From Bigelowiella natans CCMP2755 (Eukaryota; Cercozoa; Chlorarachniophyceae): a stretch of DNA of 64,000 bases. The notes beneath the pieces are model-generated. The model was not told the DNA's origin. It saw nothing but the letters and a program-made list of their open reading frames with translations, and searched no databases. The number at the start of each line of letters is the position of its first letter. Within the stretch, counting starts at the first letter, position 1. A program made the translations under genes and the position numbers. The DNA lies in the NCBI GenBank assembly GCA_000320545.1, contig ADNK01000513.1:26206-90205 (forward strand), written 5' to 3'. This document shows, piece after piece, positions 35,989 to 48,526 of the stretch.

Positions 35989-38900
35989 AGAATAAAACTG
36001 ACAACGAGGACGAAGACGACTATGTTGAAGATAGTTACCTTCAAGATGACGCACAACTCGATCACAAAGACAAGCCAAGCGAAGAAGATTCCTCATCCAA
36101 ACTATTACGTGGTGAGGGAAAGAAAGAAAATCAACGAGATGATGAATTGACTGAAGAAACTGATTCCAATCGTGTCGAGTTTAAAATGGACAATGTCGCA
36201 GCATCAGAGGGCAAAGACCAGGTCGATGATGCCCATGGAATAAATAAGACAGCTGTTGCAGTTGCCGATGATATTCTAGAGAGCGAAGAGAAAGAGAAAG
36301 TAAAAAATGATGAAGTTTCTGAGGGCAAAGAAACGGAAAACATCAATAAAAGTGAGGAGGAATCAAAAGAGCTCATCGAAGAGAAGGCTATCGCAGCAGA
36401 AGCAGCAACAGCATCAGAAGAAGCAGCAGAAGAAGCAGCAGCATCAAAGGGCGATAAGCAGGTTGATGATGTCGATGGGACTAATAAGACATATGTTGCA
36501 GCTGCCGATGATCATGTGGAGAGCGAAGAGAAAGAGGAAGTAAAAAATGATGAAGTTTTTGCGGGCGCTGAGGGCGAAGAAAAGGAAAAAGCCGACGAAT
36601 CCAAGGAGAAGTCAAAAGAGGTGAACGAACCTGCAGACAAAAAGGGAGGCGGCCCCCTTGGCAACACAGAGCTCATAGACAACGGGGAAGAAGGGGCGGA
36701 AGAAGAAGATTTGATGATTGAGTTCGGTGATGAACTTCTTGATGAAGATGCAAACGTGGGAGATGATGAAGGAGAAGAACATCAGGCAAAACAGAGCGCT
36801 GAAGCGAAACAGATAGCTAAGGAAGAAGAGGGACAGACCGTAGAAGAGGCGGAAAGAAAGAAAAAGGCCGAGGAATCCAAAAGTAGTATAATCGCTGAAG
36901 AGGCTATAGAGGTAAATAAGGATTCTGCCGTCGAAGAGGAGAAGAACGCAGAAAATAGCGTGAGGGATGAAGAAGAGAAGAAGCAGGCTCCGGATGAAGC
37001 TGAAGCTGAAGCTGAGAAAGAAACTGTAGAAAAACAGAAAGAGGATGAAGCAAAAAGAACTGATGTTGAGGAAGAAGAAGCTTGGAGAAATGTCCAAATG
37101 GAAGCAGAGGATGAAAAGAAAGCACAAGTGATGAATGCTGCAAACAAGCAAGATGCAGATACATCTGAAGCTCTGAAAAATGAAGCTAGCGCCAATAAGC
37201 ATGAAGAGAAGACTATAACAGTAGCAGCATCAGAGGGTAATGAGCAGGTCGATGATGTCGAGGGAACAAATAGGACAGCTGTTGCAGCTGCCGATGACGA
37301 TCTAGATAGTGAAGAGAAAGTAGAAGTAAAAAATGATGAAGTTTCTGCGGGGACTGAGGGTCAGGAAACCGATAAATGTGCAGAGGAATCAAAAGAACTC
37401 ACCGAAGAGAAGGCTGTCATATCAGAAGCAGCAGCAGCAGCATCAGAGGGTGATGAGCAGGTCGACGATACTGATGGAACAAATAAGACAGCTGTTACGG
37501 CTGCCGATGACGATCTAGAAAGCGAAGAGAAAGTAGAAATAAAAAATGATGAAGTTTCTGCGGGCTCTGAGGGCAAAGAAAAAGAAAACACCGACAAAAG
37601 TGAGGAGGAATCAAAAGAGCTTACCGAAGAGAAGGCTATCACAGCAGAAGCAAGCGATGAGAAAGAGGAAGTAAAAAATGATGAAGTTTCTGCGGGCTCT
37701 GAGGGCAAAGAAAAAGAAAACACCGACAAAGTGAGGAGGAATCAAAAGAGCTTACTGAAGAGAAGCTATCACAGCAGAAGCAAGCGATGAGGAAGAGGAA
37801 GTAAAAAATGATGAAGTTTCTGCGGGCTCTGAGGGCAAAGAAAAAGAAAACATCGACGAATCCAAGGAGAAGTCAAAAGAGGTGAACGAACCTGCAGACG
37901 AAAAGGAAGGCGGCCCCCTTGGCAACACAGAGCTCATAGACGACGTGATGGAAGGAGCTACGTCAATCAAAATAGCTGATCGCTCTGGATTCGAGGTGAA
38001 TCAAGTTGTTGCTATAAATGAGGGAGAGGGCAACTTTGAGTTAGTTGACATCAAGGCCATTAAAGCAAGTGAGGGCAAAGCTGCTGAACTTGAGCTCAAG
38101 TCTGGCGTGACACGTGTTCACGAAAAGGGAGAGGCGGCTGCAGTGTGTCTCACCACAAACAAGCTCGTCGATAATGCCATCCTTCTCAACCTCGAAAACG
38201 ATGATCTTGAAACGGAACAGGTAGGAATACAGGGCGTTGTGATGTCCACGGCGTGTGGAGTGGGGCACGTCGGGGCAATCAGTACCTCAGGTTCACTGTA
38301 TATGTGGGGTTCCAACCAAGATCATCAGCTGGGAATAGACTTGGAGGACGGCGCCCAGGCCACTCAGATCCCTACGCACGTGTCGATACCTGAATGCGTC
38401 GTGCATGTTTCCTGTGGTTTCACACACACGATATGCATATGTAGAAGTGGGGCTATGTATAGCTGGGGCTCTGGAATGATGGGAAAGCTTGGCCTTGGTC
38501 ACGACAGAGACATACAGAAGCCAGAGAAGGTACCGATGAACAAAATCGTGCTTCCGGATCAAATCAAGTCTCTTGGACACCTGCGCTTTCTAAGTTCCTC
38601 CTGCGGACAGTATGCATCAGCTGCGATCGGGGTACGATTCTTTCCCTTTTCTCTTATATTAATTAATTGAAAGGAGAACATTCTCCTCTGAACTCTCGCT
38701 GGTCCTCGTGGCAAGTGAGGTGCAATGATCTGGGAGTGACTTATGTTTCTGTTGGTGTATATATGTGTATGTGTATGTGTGTGTGTGTGTGTGTGCTTGC
38801 TTTGTATGATTATGTAGTTGCTCGGTGAGAGGACGATATTGTTCACATGGGGTACCAATCGCGCTGGGCAGCTTGGAACTGGAACTACCAAGCCTGAGTT

Positions 38901-40675
38901 CCTTCCCACGTATATTCCCTTGGAAAACGAGGAGAGTGCCGGCGTCGTTGACGTGTCTATGGGGAACACTCACACGGGATGCGTCACGAAGGATGGAAAG
39001 ATCGCGATGTGGGGGGAGAATGATTTTGGCCAGCTTGGTTATGACTGTGAAGAAAACCAACTCTCCCCGCGCTTCCTTGAATACAAATTCCTCAAGGACG
39101 TTGTGCAGGTCTCATGCGGAGAGCGACACACCAGCTGTCTACTTGCCTCAGGAGACGTGTACAGCTGGGGCAGCGGCGAAACACACCAGATGGGCATCTT
39201 CGACAACGAGGACCAGCCTGTTCCCGTGAAGGCAAAGGGAATCAAAGGAAACGTTAATAGAATCTCCGTTGGGCGCCAAGTAACCGCAGCGTTCACAGAA
39301 GAAGGAGACGTCTACATGTGGGGCTACACGCTCGAGAGGCCGACCCCTGCAATGGAGGAGGCGCTGCAGGATAGCTTCGTCCTGACGGGGGATGTAGGTT
39401 CGGACGATTGTGTCGTATTCATCACCGGTATTTCGCAAGATGTTCAGTGTTTGGACATCAACGAAGACGAGGACGATGAAGGAGATAAGAAAGCTGGGGG
39501 GGAGGAGGGGAATACTGACCAAATCGTGGCCAAGAAATTCGATCTGCTTAGGGGCGTGCGTATCGAACAATTCAGCTGCGGCGCACAGTATACACTTGCG
39601 TTAGCTCGGAGCGGGCAGGTGTATGCATGGGGCGACAACGGCTCCTTCCAGCTTGGAAATGGCAACGATGAGTATGTAGAAGAACCAGAAAAGATAGAGA
39701 TTCCTCTTCGACCGGAATGTAAAAAGGGCATTGTACGCGTTGTGGCAGGTAGCACACACAAGCCATCCCACCTAGCTTCTATGTAACTCGAGATATACGA
39801 CGACTTCGTTATCATTTGTTTGTCACAGTCTAACGCATGATTTCCGCATGATTATTCTTGAATGGGTCGTCGTCACAGGTCACGATCATAGCATGGCACT
39901 TGCTGCTGACGGGTCCGTATATACGTGGGGCTCTGGGCAGATGGGTAGACTTGGCCATGGGAACGACGTTGATTGTCACACACCGAAATGCGTAGAGTTC
40001 TTCACCGAGGGAAAGATAAAGATAATGTCGATATGCGCCAGCGAGTTCAACTCGGGCGCAGTTTCAATCGATGGTAAGATCTTCGGTTGGGGCGCAGGAG
40101 CCAACGGGCAACTTAGTAACGATGGGGACCCGTCTCTTAAGCCAATAGTCATTTCACTTCCGGAATACGGCATCAAGCAGCTGGAGTTCGGACAGCGTCA
40201 TGCTGCCTGCGTCACCAAAGGTGGAATTGCGTATACGTGGGGAGATAATCAGTTCGGCCAGCTGGGTCGGTACACCATGGAGAAAAGCGACAAACCCGCC
40301 TTTGTGAAAGATTTTGTGAAGAACGAGACCATCATTTCCAGCCTAGCTTGCACTGGAATGAATACTTTCTTCCTGACGAAGGGAGGAGAAGTATTTGGGT
40401 GCGGTACGTGCGATTCCCAAATGCTGGGCCCTGATGTCGAGGAGGACCAAACTGTACCCAAGAAAATCCTTTTCACTGACTCCAAGGATTCGGAATCCAA
40501 GGCAATTGAGATCGTTGAACTAGATGTTGGACGTGAAGATTGCTGCGCTCGCTCAAAAACAGGCTCTATCTTCGTGTGGGGTTATTCGTTCGAAGAAATT
40601 CCTAAAGTTGTTTCAACCGAGAAGCCGATGCAGATAATGTCGATCGGAGGCCAGACTCTCATGGTTGGGACGTAG
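35989..40675 (+). CDS. Acidic-repeat protein with RCC1-type beta-propeller repeats
   Basis: The open frame starts after an acceptor near 35988 (ENKTDNEDEDDYVEDS), runs to 38631, then 38818-39748 and 39879-40675, all in phase except for a net -2 shift near 37730-37765. Up to about 37.9 kb it is Glu/Lys/Asp-rich and built from degenerate ~80-residue repeats (EEKVEVKNDEVSAG, EESKELTEEKA). A small beta module (EGATSIKIADRSGF, NQVVAI) is followed by RCC1 repeats: GSLYMWGSNQDHQLG, GAMYSWGSGMMGKLGLG, TILFTWGTNRAGQLG, KIAMWGENDFGQLG, QVYAWGDNGSFQLG, SVYTWGSGQMGRLGHG and AYTWGDNQFGQLG. RCC1 propellers act as Ran exchange factors, ubiquitin-ligase parts or scaffolds. The substrate cannot be told here. 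The number of repeats suggests two propellers. The start is unknown unless it is fused to the coiled-coil part. Confidence 0.75.
37551..37880 (+). repeat. 132-bp tandem repeat in the acidic region
   Basis: The segment beginning GAAGTTTCTGCGGGCTCTGA occurs at 37551, 37683 and 37813. Spacing is 132 then 130 bp, so the second unit has lost two bases: AAAAG became AAAG near 37730, and AAGG became AAG near 37765. The units are otherwise nearly identical. Confidence 0.9.
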
Positions 40676-41297
40676 CATGTAAAGGTACAAGCCATTAAAA
40701 CCGTATAGTCTTATGCTGTTGCCCACGTCAATGAGTAAGGATACCAAATGTTTCGTAGTACTAAAAAAGGTTTGAGTCGATGTATATCTGCTATGCATGT
40801 ATGCATCCTTGTGTCGGTATAAGCGAGCAATAAGCGACACGGCGACTGGCACTAGGTTGGCCGATGATTATGCGTGATACATGATGAAGCGGCAATCGAA
40901 TAGAGTATTGCATGCATATGTAGAGCTACTTCGATTCCGGCAGTTCTGTGCTTATTGCGAGGGTAATCATCACAACCATGCGCTAGTTGCATATCCGTGG
41001 TGTGTGCACGCTATATACGACTGGAGGCCACCCATATTTACGCATCGGCGGGTAGCATATATCTGCCCATGCAGTTTTTTGTTAATGAGTGTAGCCCTTT
41101 GGCTAGCGTGCAAGCAGTACATGTAGCGAGCATGCGTTCTCGCTCAAGCACCAAATGTGTGACCCTTATTATTCATCAATTGGTTTCCGTTACATGCCAG
41201 CAACGCCTTTGACTTGAATACATGCGCCAGCCTGTGGATGGAAGCACTGCGACGTGAAGAGGCCATCAGCTACCATCAGTGGACTTCGTCTCGATCA
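40676..41297. other. Tail-to-tail spacer, RCC1 gene / asparaginase
   Basis: About 620 bp with several GCATGC and TATGCATG motifs but no clear dispersed-repeat copy. No gene is supported. Confidence 0.45.
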
Positions 41298-42479
41298 CTA
41301 CAGCCCAAAGTAAAAGTCTCTACTCATAAACGGGATCTTGTGCGTTGTTTCATCCGAGTTAGTGAGCTCTCCACGAATGCTCTCCGACATTCCTCTTTCA
41401 AGAACCTGAGCGATGAGATTTGTTCGCCGTCAACCATCGGATCATCGCACACAGCTGGCGGAAGTAAGTACGTACAGCGAGGCACAGACAACACACGCCA
41501 AATAATTGTGGGAACAAGTTAGAGATGAACGCACCTGGCGCGACAAATTCCTACTTAGCAAATATCCCAGCTTCGTCGTTGCAGCTTCTATCGTCATATC
41601 TCCGCCGTTCATCACGCCAATGTCCTGGCAACCCCACACAATGCAGCCTCTTTTCGATATATGCTATGCATCGACAGGTACACATGGAAACTATATCTCA
41701 TCAAGTTTCAACATGGCGGGGGGGGGGAGTGGGGGAGAGAATTTCATTATTCTATGATTATGTCCTGCAATACGGATCTATCCCTCTCGAACGGGGATGA
41801 GGTCATATCCCAAGACAAAAATCATCTCTTTCCCCGCTGTGAATTATCTTTTAAATTTTAAAAAAGTGTATCAAAAAACATGCATTCGCACCCCTACTTA
41901 CCGCCATCGACATGCACGACAGCAGAGCGATTTAGAATAATACCTTGAGGCGCTTTCCCACCTCGTATTGCTCCAAATTCACAGCCCCACGCATGCACTG
42001 CAGATAGATGATGTACGGAACAAAAATTTTGACTAGGAATGAATTTTGAGAGAACATCCATTGTGATGACGTTGACGAATTATGTCTGAACAGCTAGTCC
42101 ACCCCGTGTGGAGAGATTGAGAGAGGGAATAAGGACAACGAATAGGCAGAGAGAGAGGGGGGGGGGGAGGGGGGGGGGGAGAAAGAGAGAGAGGGCTTAA
42201 GGAAGCGAGAGGGAGAAAACAATCCAAAAGCTACTAGCCGTGATCACTACTTGAGTTACTGCCACAACAGCGGTGCCGTTATCTATCACTTGCCGCAGGG
42301 CGTCTACTAATGACTCCTTCTCAGAAGGAGCATTGCCTGTGCCGTACAGGTGAACCACAAGTCCCTCTAGGCGCGCTATAAAGATGATGGTCATAAGAGA
42401 AGAGAGAAAGTAAGCAGGTGGGGGGAGACGGGAGGATGGCGACGACGACTGAAGCATGGCTTTCACCAGGAATACGTGG

Positions 42480-42517
<38 letters not shown>

Positions 42518-42626
42518 GCGCTTTGCGGTAGCAATCATTATCCTTGCTTTGCTTTTACCGTTGGCCATTGCAGTGATGCAGTCGTCATTAAATCCTGGGA
42601 CTAAATGCAGCACCTGAAAATAAATA

Positions 42627-42670
<44 letters not shown>

Positions 42671-42671
42671 C

Positions 42672-42706
<35 letters not shown>

Positions 42707-42904
42707 GAGGTGGAGCTTTCTCGGATTCCAAACACACTTGGGTATAGTAAGCCCTCTCCTTCCCTACCCCCCTACCCCCCTCTCTGGTAGCTTCAGGCAG
42801 ACTAACTCGCTGCTGACTAACCGCTATATTTGACTTCAAGTTTGGATGTATTCGGAAGCGCTGGCGAGGATGGTTTCTCGTTAGGTCGTGCCTGATCCTT
42901 GACG

Positions 42905-42946
<42 letters not shown>

Positions 42947-45525
42947 ACATCGCATCCGCAGGTTCATCCGCAGGGTTAGCTAGCTGAAAACAAGGAAGTA
43001 ACCCCCACCACGCACCTCCCCCCCACCGCTGCTGCCATTATCACTTATTGTTAACGTGCTTACACACTGGATATCGTTTTGCAGCGTTGCGAGAGGCGGG
43101 AAGTTTGGAGTATCGAAGGCGTTCAGGCCGCCGCTAAGTACATTAGTCAGTATTGCGTGGCGGTGTGTGTGTGTGTGTGTGTGATTCGTTTGGATGGGGG
43201 CTTGTGGCATCTTAATCGATACGAAACCAAGCAGCATTCATCAGGCACACGGTTGCGCACCCACCCATTCGTAGGAGCGTGCACGTATAATACAGCCGCT
43301 GCTTTCGCTGCTACCCGGTCATGTTGTTTGTTGGCTGGAGAGCAGTGCTAGGAATTCAAAACCACGGCACATCCTCCATGCTAGCATGGTGGTAGCTAGC
43401 TAATAGCAACAACAGATCGTCTCTCTTTACCTACCACCCACCATCATCGCTGCCATAACAACTACTATTACTACCATAACAACTACTATTACTTCTACTA
43501 CTACTACTACTATACTACTACTACTACCACCTCTACATTACTATTATTCGCGGTACTACCTGTCCATTTTCTTGGTGCGATTTCCTCGAAACAAAAACTG
43601 ATCGAAGAAGACGCACACCTGGAGGAGAGGAGGCACGGGGGAGAAGACAGAAGAAAAAGAAGAAGAAGAAGAAGAAGAAGAAGAAGAAGAAGAAGAGGGG
43701 AGATGGGGGGTGAGGGGTAAAATAGCATCGATATGCACTCCTCCTGAATTTCTCACTTTACCTCGGGGATTTCGCACAATCCAGCAAAGATAAGAGACAC
43801 CAAAAGATTCCTACGTGGTTGATATGATGGATGCAGGTTACTATAGCTGATGCTGCACACCAACAACTCTACAATCGACAACCCAGGCGGGAGCAAAATC
43901 TCGTATCATGATCGAGGCGCCAACAATAAGAGAACCAGAAACGCCGACGACAATGGTAATATGGTATGTTGATGGTGCTTTTCTTCAGTCCGACTAGTGC
44001 ACTATTTCAAACTGATTGAGCGATGTGCTAATGCTACCTTCGTGCATCGTTGTAGACCTCGCAGAATGGAATCTGGCTTCCAGTGAATATCACTGGTTTG
44101 TCTAAGTTCTCCAGTATGAACGATAACGCGCTGGCGGAGTACGACATCGTGTCAGTTCCGTGTAGAATTACGAAGCCGTCGTAATTAAAGTAGTACGTCC
44201 AGATCTATGTAGAATGCGGGTCGGAGGAGTAGAAATGATGAAGAACAAGCAGCATCATATCGAGCTAAAAGCGACGGGATATTATGTCACGAATTGTCAT
44301 TACAAAAACTCATGCATATATACGCATAAATTATGTGTCAGACTGACTTCCGTTATCCTTAACCCTCCTCACAAACAAGCAGCACTGCATGCATGCGCTG
44401 ATATTACCTGTTCTGCTAACAGCACCCATCGGTCAGGATCCATGTTGGACGAATCAACCAACGTGTCCCATTGAAGAATATCGACGACCGGGAATCTAAA
44501 CACGCCAAAACCAGGCAAGCATCAGCAGAGAAATCGAAAGCGACACCGCCCACTAGCAGGGGAAAACGATGGTAAAACACAGACACTGCAATATGGCGGT
44601 ATGCCCTGAGACGATGATTGGGGATTTGTTGTAGATGCAAGGTTCAATATTGCCACCGTTCATGCTCCAGTTCGTCCATGCCCATCACCTAGGTTTAAGA
44701 GTATTTAAAGCGAATAAGACTTCATCGTGTATCAAGGATGATTGAGGTGACGATGAGCAGGAGCATCGAAATCTCCTCTTCCTCCTCACCTTGTCTTCGA
44801 GATAGCCTGGCAGTGGGGCTAGGGCACCTCCTTGCGCCTGCTTCGCCATGCCGATTGTTCCTCCAGTGTATATTATCAGGACCCTGGGCCTATTAGGATA
44901 TGAAGCTCTTGTAAGTAAAGCACATTAAATATATGGTTGCCCACATGAACAGCAATACCGTCCTTCCTCATAATCCACGTTCTTCGAAACTAAATGGTAA
45001 CAGCGCAACGGCATTATATGACAGGATGATTCCGAGCGTGCGCCGTTATTCAGTGAGTAATCTACCTCTAACAGGTGTATTCTTCCATTTCTTTGTTTCT
45101 TCTTGTGGCGCTGGGGGAGATTGGGTACAATACCCTCGCGAGGCAGTGATTTCGAATGGCATCATTGGGGCACGGGGTCGGAAAACTCGCATGGCGCAGC
45201 GACGCCAGAGCCTAACAAATAAGCACATCACCATCACCCAGGACTCTGGAATGATAAAGAATGCCCTAGACAGGGAAAAGGAAGGAAGGGAGGAGGAGGT
45301 CAACATTGTCCCGCGGAGCATCTGGTTCATCTTCCCGTCAGCTCTTCTTCCTGTTGAGGGGGTTCCGATATCATTCTCAGGCGACAAGCCATTTTCGAAG
45401 GAGTGAGCCAAAAGTTTTATTGCATGTTTTATGGGTAATATTTTTCCCATAAAACAACAGCAGAAAGTCGACGCACATTTTCCAAGATCAGTACCGAGAT
45501 CAGTTTTCGCGCGAAGGTATATCAT
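41298..45525 (-). CDS. L-asparaginase (type I-like)
   Basis: Exons with matching phase include 44889-44790 ([15 protein letters not shown]), 44688-44657, 44495-44408 ([10 protein letters not shown]), 44204-44058 ([31 protein letters not shown]), about 43.62-43.56 kb ([17 protein letters not shown]), about 43.14-43.07 kb ([15 protein letters not shown]), about 42.88-42.80, about 42.61-42.56 ([10 protein letters not shown]), about 42.39-42.24 ([15 protein letters not shown]), about 41.99-41.95 ([15 protein letters not shown]), about 41.61-41.53 ([18 protein letters not shown]) and 41405-41298 (SIRGEL). It hydrolyses asparagine to aspartate and ammonia. Both catalytic threonine motifs (TGGTIG and HGTDTM) and the GGDMT motif are intact. 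The N-terminus (open minus frame 45525 to about 45.06 kb, Cys/Arg-rich) is uncertain, as is an exon near 43.9 kb. Introns carry several microsatellites. Confidence 0.85.
42632..42704. repeat. Intronic (GA)n and (TA)n microsatellites
   Basis: A GA run then a TA run in an asparaginase intron. More lie nearby: (CA)n about 42483-42513, (TA)n about 42907-42942 and (AAG)n about 43652-43696. Confidence 0.9.
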
Positions 45526-45729
45526 CAGATATTCTACCGATGAAAAAAGAGACTAATCGCGAACACCACTAACAACAGATATCTAGGAGGGGAAGCGTTT
45601 CGGAATCATCAGTGCAACCCCCCCCAATCAACCAACCAATCGATCCCTTGCAGCTCACAGTTGATCTTGACCATTTGTGGAACAACTAGATAATCTACCT
45701 TCTGTACATGGCACCGTGATCATTACAAT

Positions 45730-47013
45730 ATGGCGGCTAATTTATTACTGGTATGCCAGGGCGTTGAACCTGCGTTTGCTCTGGCACAGGGATTCAAGGA
45801 GCCTTCGTTCGCTTTGAAGGCCTTGTTATGCACAGTTGCAGACGCAACTCGTCAGAGTGGCTTCTTCCTGTCAAGTATTTCCTCCCATGATTGCCAGATC
45901 GCGTACAAAGTCGTTGCTGATTCAGCAAATGATGATAACGATGTGATGTTGGTTCTAGCCAGCACAGATATTACGCTTTCTGAAGGGATGCTGCAATGGC
46001 GGATGGAGCGCATAGACGACATGCTAGGATTTATGCTTGGTCCAACGTGGAATCGAGTTCAACTTAAGCTTCTTCGAGCGGCAATTGGAGGCTTAAAACC
46101 AATAATCGAACGCTACCTTTTTGCGGATGCAAACTCAGTGGAATTTTGTCTCGGTTACCCACGAATGTGTCCCTCCGAGTTCAAGTTCCCAGACACAAAA
46201 GCTATAGCGAAGGCTCTTCTTAAGGAGAGTGACACCAATTTCTTGCGCATTGGAGCTGTATTTTACAAGAATGCCCTGTGTGCAACGACTGGGTTGTGGG
46301 AATCGCTGATAAGTCACAGAGACTCATTCTGCATAGCCACACATCTAGCGTTGTTTAATGCAGACACACAGAAGGAACTCCATTGCTTTCTAGATCCCCC
46401 GGAAGATTCATTTACTGAGAAAAAAGAACTTGCTTTTCTTGAGGATCGGAAGAGAGCAAAAAGATTGCTTTGCTTCCAAATAGTGCCTGATGTACGCTTA
46501 GTATTTATTTGTTCCCCTGAAGACGTCACGCTACAGCAAGCTGCACAAACACTTTTGCGCAAGGACATTATGACGAAGGGAGGGATCCAACGATTGAGAT
46601 CGCTCCGAGATGAGAACTATAAATTTCTCGCCAAAATATTGGGATTGAATGCTAATATTTTAGATTTCTTGTACATATCAATGGAAAAAAAGCGTATCAT
46701 ACAATACACCTCTCGAACGTCTAGCAGCATGCCAAGTGGGCAGACTTTCAAGAAATTTCGAGGATTTGTAAATTGTGCAGTTCAAGAATTTTTCGATCCA
46801 ACGCAATCGAAAACCAAGACATTATGTCTAGATTACTATATGAAAATGGGCGAATACATTTTCTATGGCTCTGCAACTAAAAAAGGCTTTCTTTTTGTCG
46901 CAATGCCTGACTACGTCCCACTCGGAACAGAAGGAAAGATTACTAGATACCTTCATGAGAAGATTGAGTCTTGTATCGATACATACATTACTCCTCCTGC
47001 AAAGCCTAGTTGA
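45730..47013 (+). CDS. F-box-independent longin protein resembling Fuzzy (CPLANE)
   Basis: A single uninterrupted exon of 427 codons. The start context is an ATG directly followed by AANLLLVCQG, a longin-like first strand. The order of elements matches my recollection of Fuzzy proteins: a first longin domain (VMLVLASTDITLSEGMLQW, MLGFMLGPTWNRVQLKLLRA, a segment around EFCLGYPRM), a second (FLRIGAVFYKNALCATTGLW) and a third near the C-terminus (KKGFLFVAMPDYVPLG). Fuzzy is part of the CPLANE complex that recruits intraflagellar-transport proteins to basal bodies, which would imply a flagellated organism. Another trilongin protein (Mon1/HPS1-like) is the main alternative. No intron is found although its neighbours have many. 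Head-to-head with the asparaginase gene, 3' end facing the small gene at 48044. Confidence 0.5.
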   Translation: MAANLLLVCQGVEPAFALAQGFKEPSFALKALLCTVADATRQSGFFLSSISSHDCQIAYKVVADSANDDNDVMLVLASTDITLSEGMLQWRMERIDDMLGFMLGPTWNRVQLKLLRAAIGGLKPIIERYLFADANSVEFCLGYPRMCPSEFKFPDTKAIAKALLKESDTNFLRIGAVFYKNALCATTGLWESLISHRDSFCIATHLALFNADTQKELHCFLDPPEDSFTEKKELAFLEDRKRAKRLLCFQIVPDVRLVFICSPEDVTLQQAAQTLLRKDIMTKGGIQRLRSLRDENYKFLAKILGLNANILDFLYISMEKKRIIQYTSRTSSSMPSGQTFKKFRGFVNCAVQEFFDPTQSKTKTLCLDYYMKMGEYIFYGSATKKGFLFVAMPDYVPLGTEGKITRYLHEKIESCIDTYITPPAKPS

Positions 47014-47205
47014 AAATCATATCAGAAGTACAGTAAGAATCATGTTTTTGGTCGCAAAAAGCCTTGACTTTGTTTCATGCAGCTAGTAATCTACCATTAG
47101 GCCTGAGCTATCTAACGTAGTTGTACGTATATCTGTGTACAAGTAGCACATATCATTCCTGGGTCATACTTATGAGACGGATGTAATGAATATATTATAT
47201 GTATG

Positions 47206-47242
<37 letters not shown>

Positions 47243-48043
47243 CAACGGTCATCCTAATGTGGCGGCTATGCAAAGCATGCTTTCTATTTGTATCTGTGTG
47301 TGCTGCAGTCCGTGCTAGTGTGTAATGTAGTGCAGTAGCAGTGCATGTTGAGCATATGATAGACATTCTATTATGCACATCTAATAATGCATGCGCTGTG
47401 CCACGCATGCATTGCGCATGGCATGTACATGTAGGTAGATGTAGGACGCCATTGCATCTAGGCATGGGGCATTTGAGCCTAGAAGCATTTGCAAGGTGGC
47501 TCTTTCTCCATTTTTTATATTTTGTCTTGGGGGATCAACAACAGACACATTGCATTTACATTTCGCATGTAGCAATTCTTGTGTCTACACACGCTTTTTC
47601 AAATTTAATAACAAATCGGCACATTCTTGACTTCTTTTCTAGCACGTACTACAAGCGGCGCTATGCAGAATTAGTACGTACGTCTGCAAGTGGTACACGC
47701 TAGCACGTGGCACTATTCCCACCACCGCTATGCACACACTTCGCATGAGCTAGAACTTCAAGACTGGCAAATAAATTGCATATTGTATGTGTACACACAA
47801 CTAGATGCACACATGCATATGTATGAAGTTTCGCGGCGTATCCACGTAAGTAAGCATAATTCAATGCGCTAACCTGTAACTTAGGGTCATGTTCAATTCA
47901 GTAACTAAACTTGGGAAATAAAATTTAAGTCTAAATGGTCTATGGATAAAGAAATAATACAGACAAGAGAGATTGTAGACGCGTCTTTGTTAAAGTTCGA
48001 AGTACCTCGGTTATTCATTGTGGATTAGACCTCCCATTGAGAA
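47014..48043. other. Tail-to-tail spacer
   Basis: 1 kb containing a repeat copy split by an (AT)n run, and many GCATGC, CTAG and TACGT palindromes. No gene is supported. Confidence 0.55.
47171..47280 (+). repeat. Dispersed spacer repeat copy, expanded by an (AT)n run
   Basis: Reads TATGAGACGGATGTAATGA, then an AT tract (about 47208-47240) in place of the normal middle, then CAACGGTCATCCTAATGTGG and CGGCTATGCAA. Confidence 0.7.
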
Positions 48044-48526
48044 TTAGTTTTGTTCGTGAGATTTCAATTGCTTGAGCGCTTCAGAGCGTATTCTCTTATC
48101 TTCGTTTTCGTCAAACATTTTTGGATTGTCTACCATACTTTGTAGGTCGCCAAACATACTTTGATGGATTGCCTCCTTGAGCTGATTCTTACGTATCTCG
48201 TTTCGTTTCCGTTTTGACAGCCTTTGTTGCTGGTTGAGATGTCCGTAAAATTTTTGACTCCAGGCACAACTGCTTCTCATTTTCCAATACTCAACAACGT
48301 TCATAACATCTGCTCCGACACGTACATTTTTATTCCAAAAATTTAGATCTCCACTCTGAAAAAGGCCAAAAAATACAGAGGTGTCATTTTGTCCTTTTTC
48401 ATGCCTCCTTCGCCTGTACTGCGTTGCTCTCGCTGTGATCTGTTCAATTACTCTAAGATCATCCTCATTAGAAGCTGCAATTGATGTAGTAAGGCCAAGG
48501 TAGATCAGAGTGGCGACTGCGAGCAT
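48044..48526 (-). CDS. Small secreted-like hypothetical protein
   Basis: Single exon, 160 residues, TAA stop. It starts with a convincing signal peptide (MLAVATLIYLGLTTSIAAS), then a basic, helical body (QITARATQYRRRRHEKGQ, RLSKRKRNEIRKNQLKEA) and a charged C-terminus. No transmembrane span follows the signal, so it is probably secreted or lumenal. I recognise no family. The open frame is well above chance for this AT-rich stretch, and the shadow strand has no competitor. It is head-to-head with the Wee1/Myt1 gene at a distance of 950 bp. Confidence 0.55.
   Translation of the reverse strand: MLAVATLIYLGLTTSIAASNEDDLRVIEQITARATQYRRRRHEKGQNDTSVFFGLFQSGDLNFWNKNVRVGADVMNVVEYWKMRSSCAWSQKFYGHLNQQQRLSKRKRNEIRKNQLKEAIHQSMFGDLQSMVDNPKMFDENEDKRIRSEALKQLKSHEQN

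Noticed and set aside
36612-37202. 196- and 137-codon minus-strand open frames opposite the acidic repeats
   Set aside because: They are shadows of the Glu/Lys-rich coding strand, giving Phe/Leu/Ser-rich nonsense.
44933-45406. 157-codon plus-strand open frame
   Set aside because: It overlaps the likely N-terminal exon of asparaginase on the other strand. It has no recognisable motif and would break the gene order.
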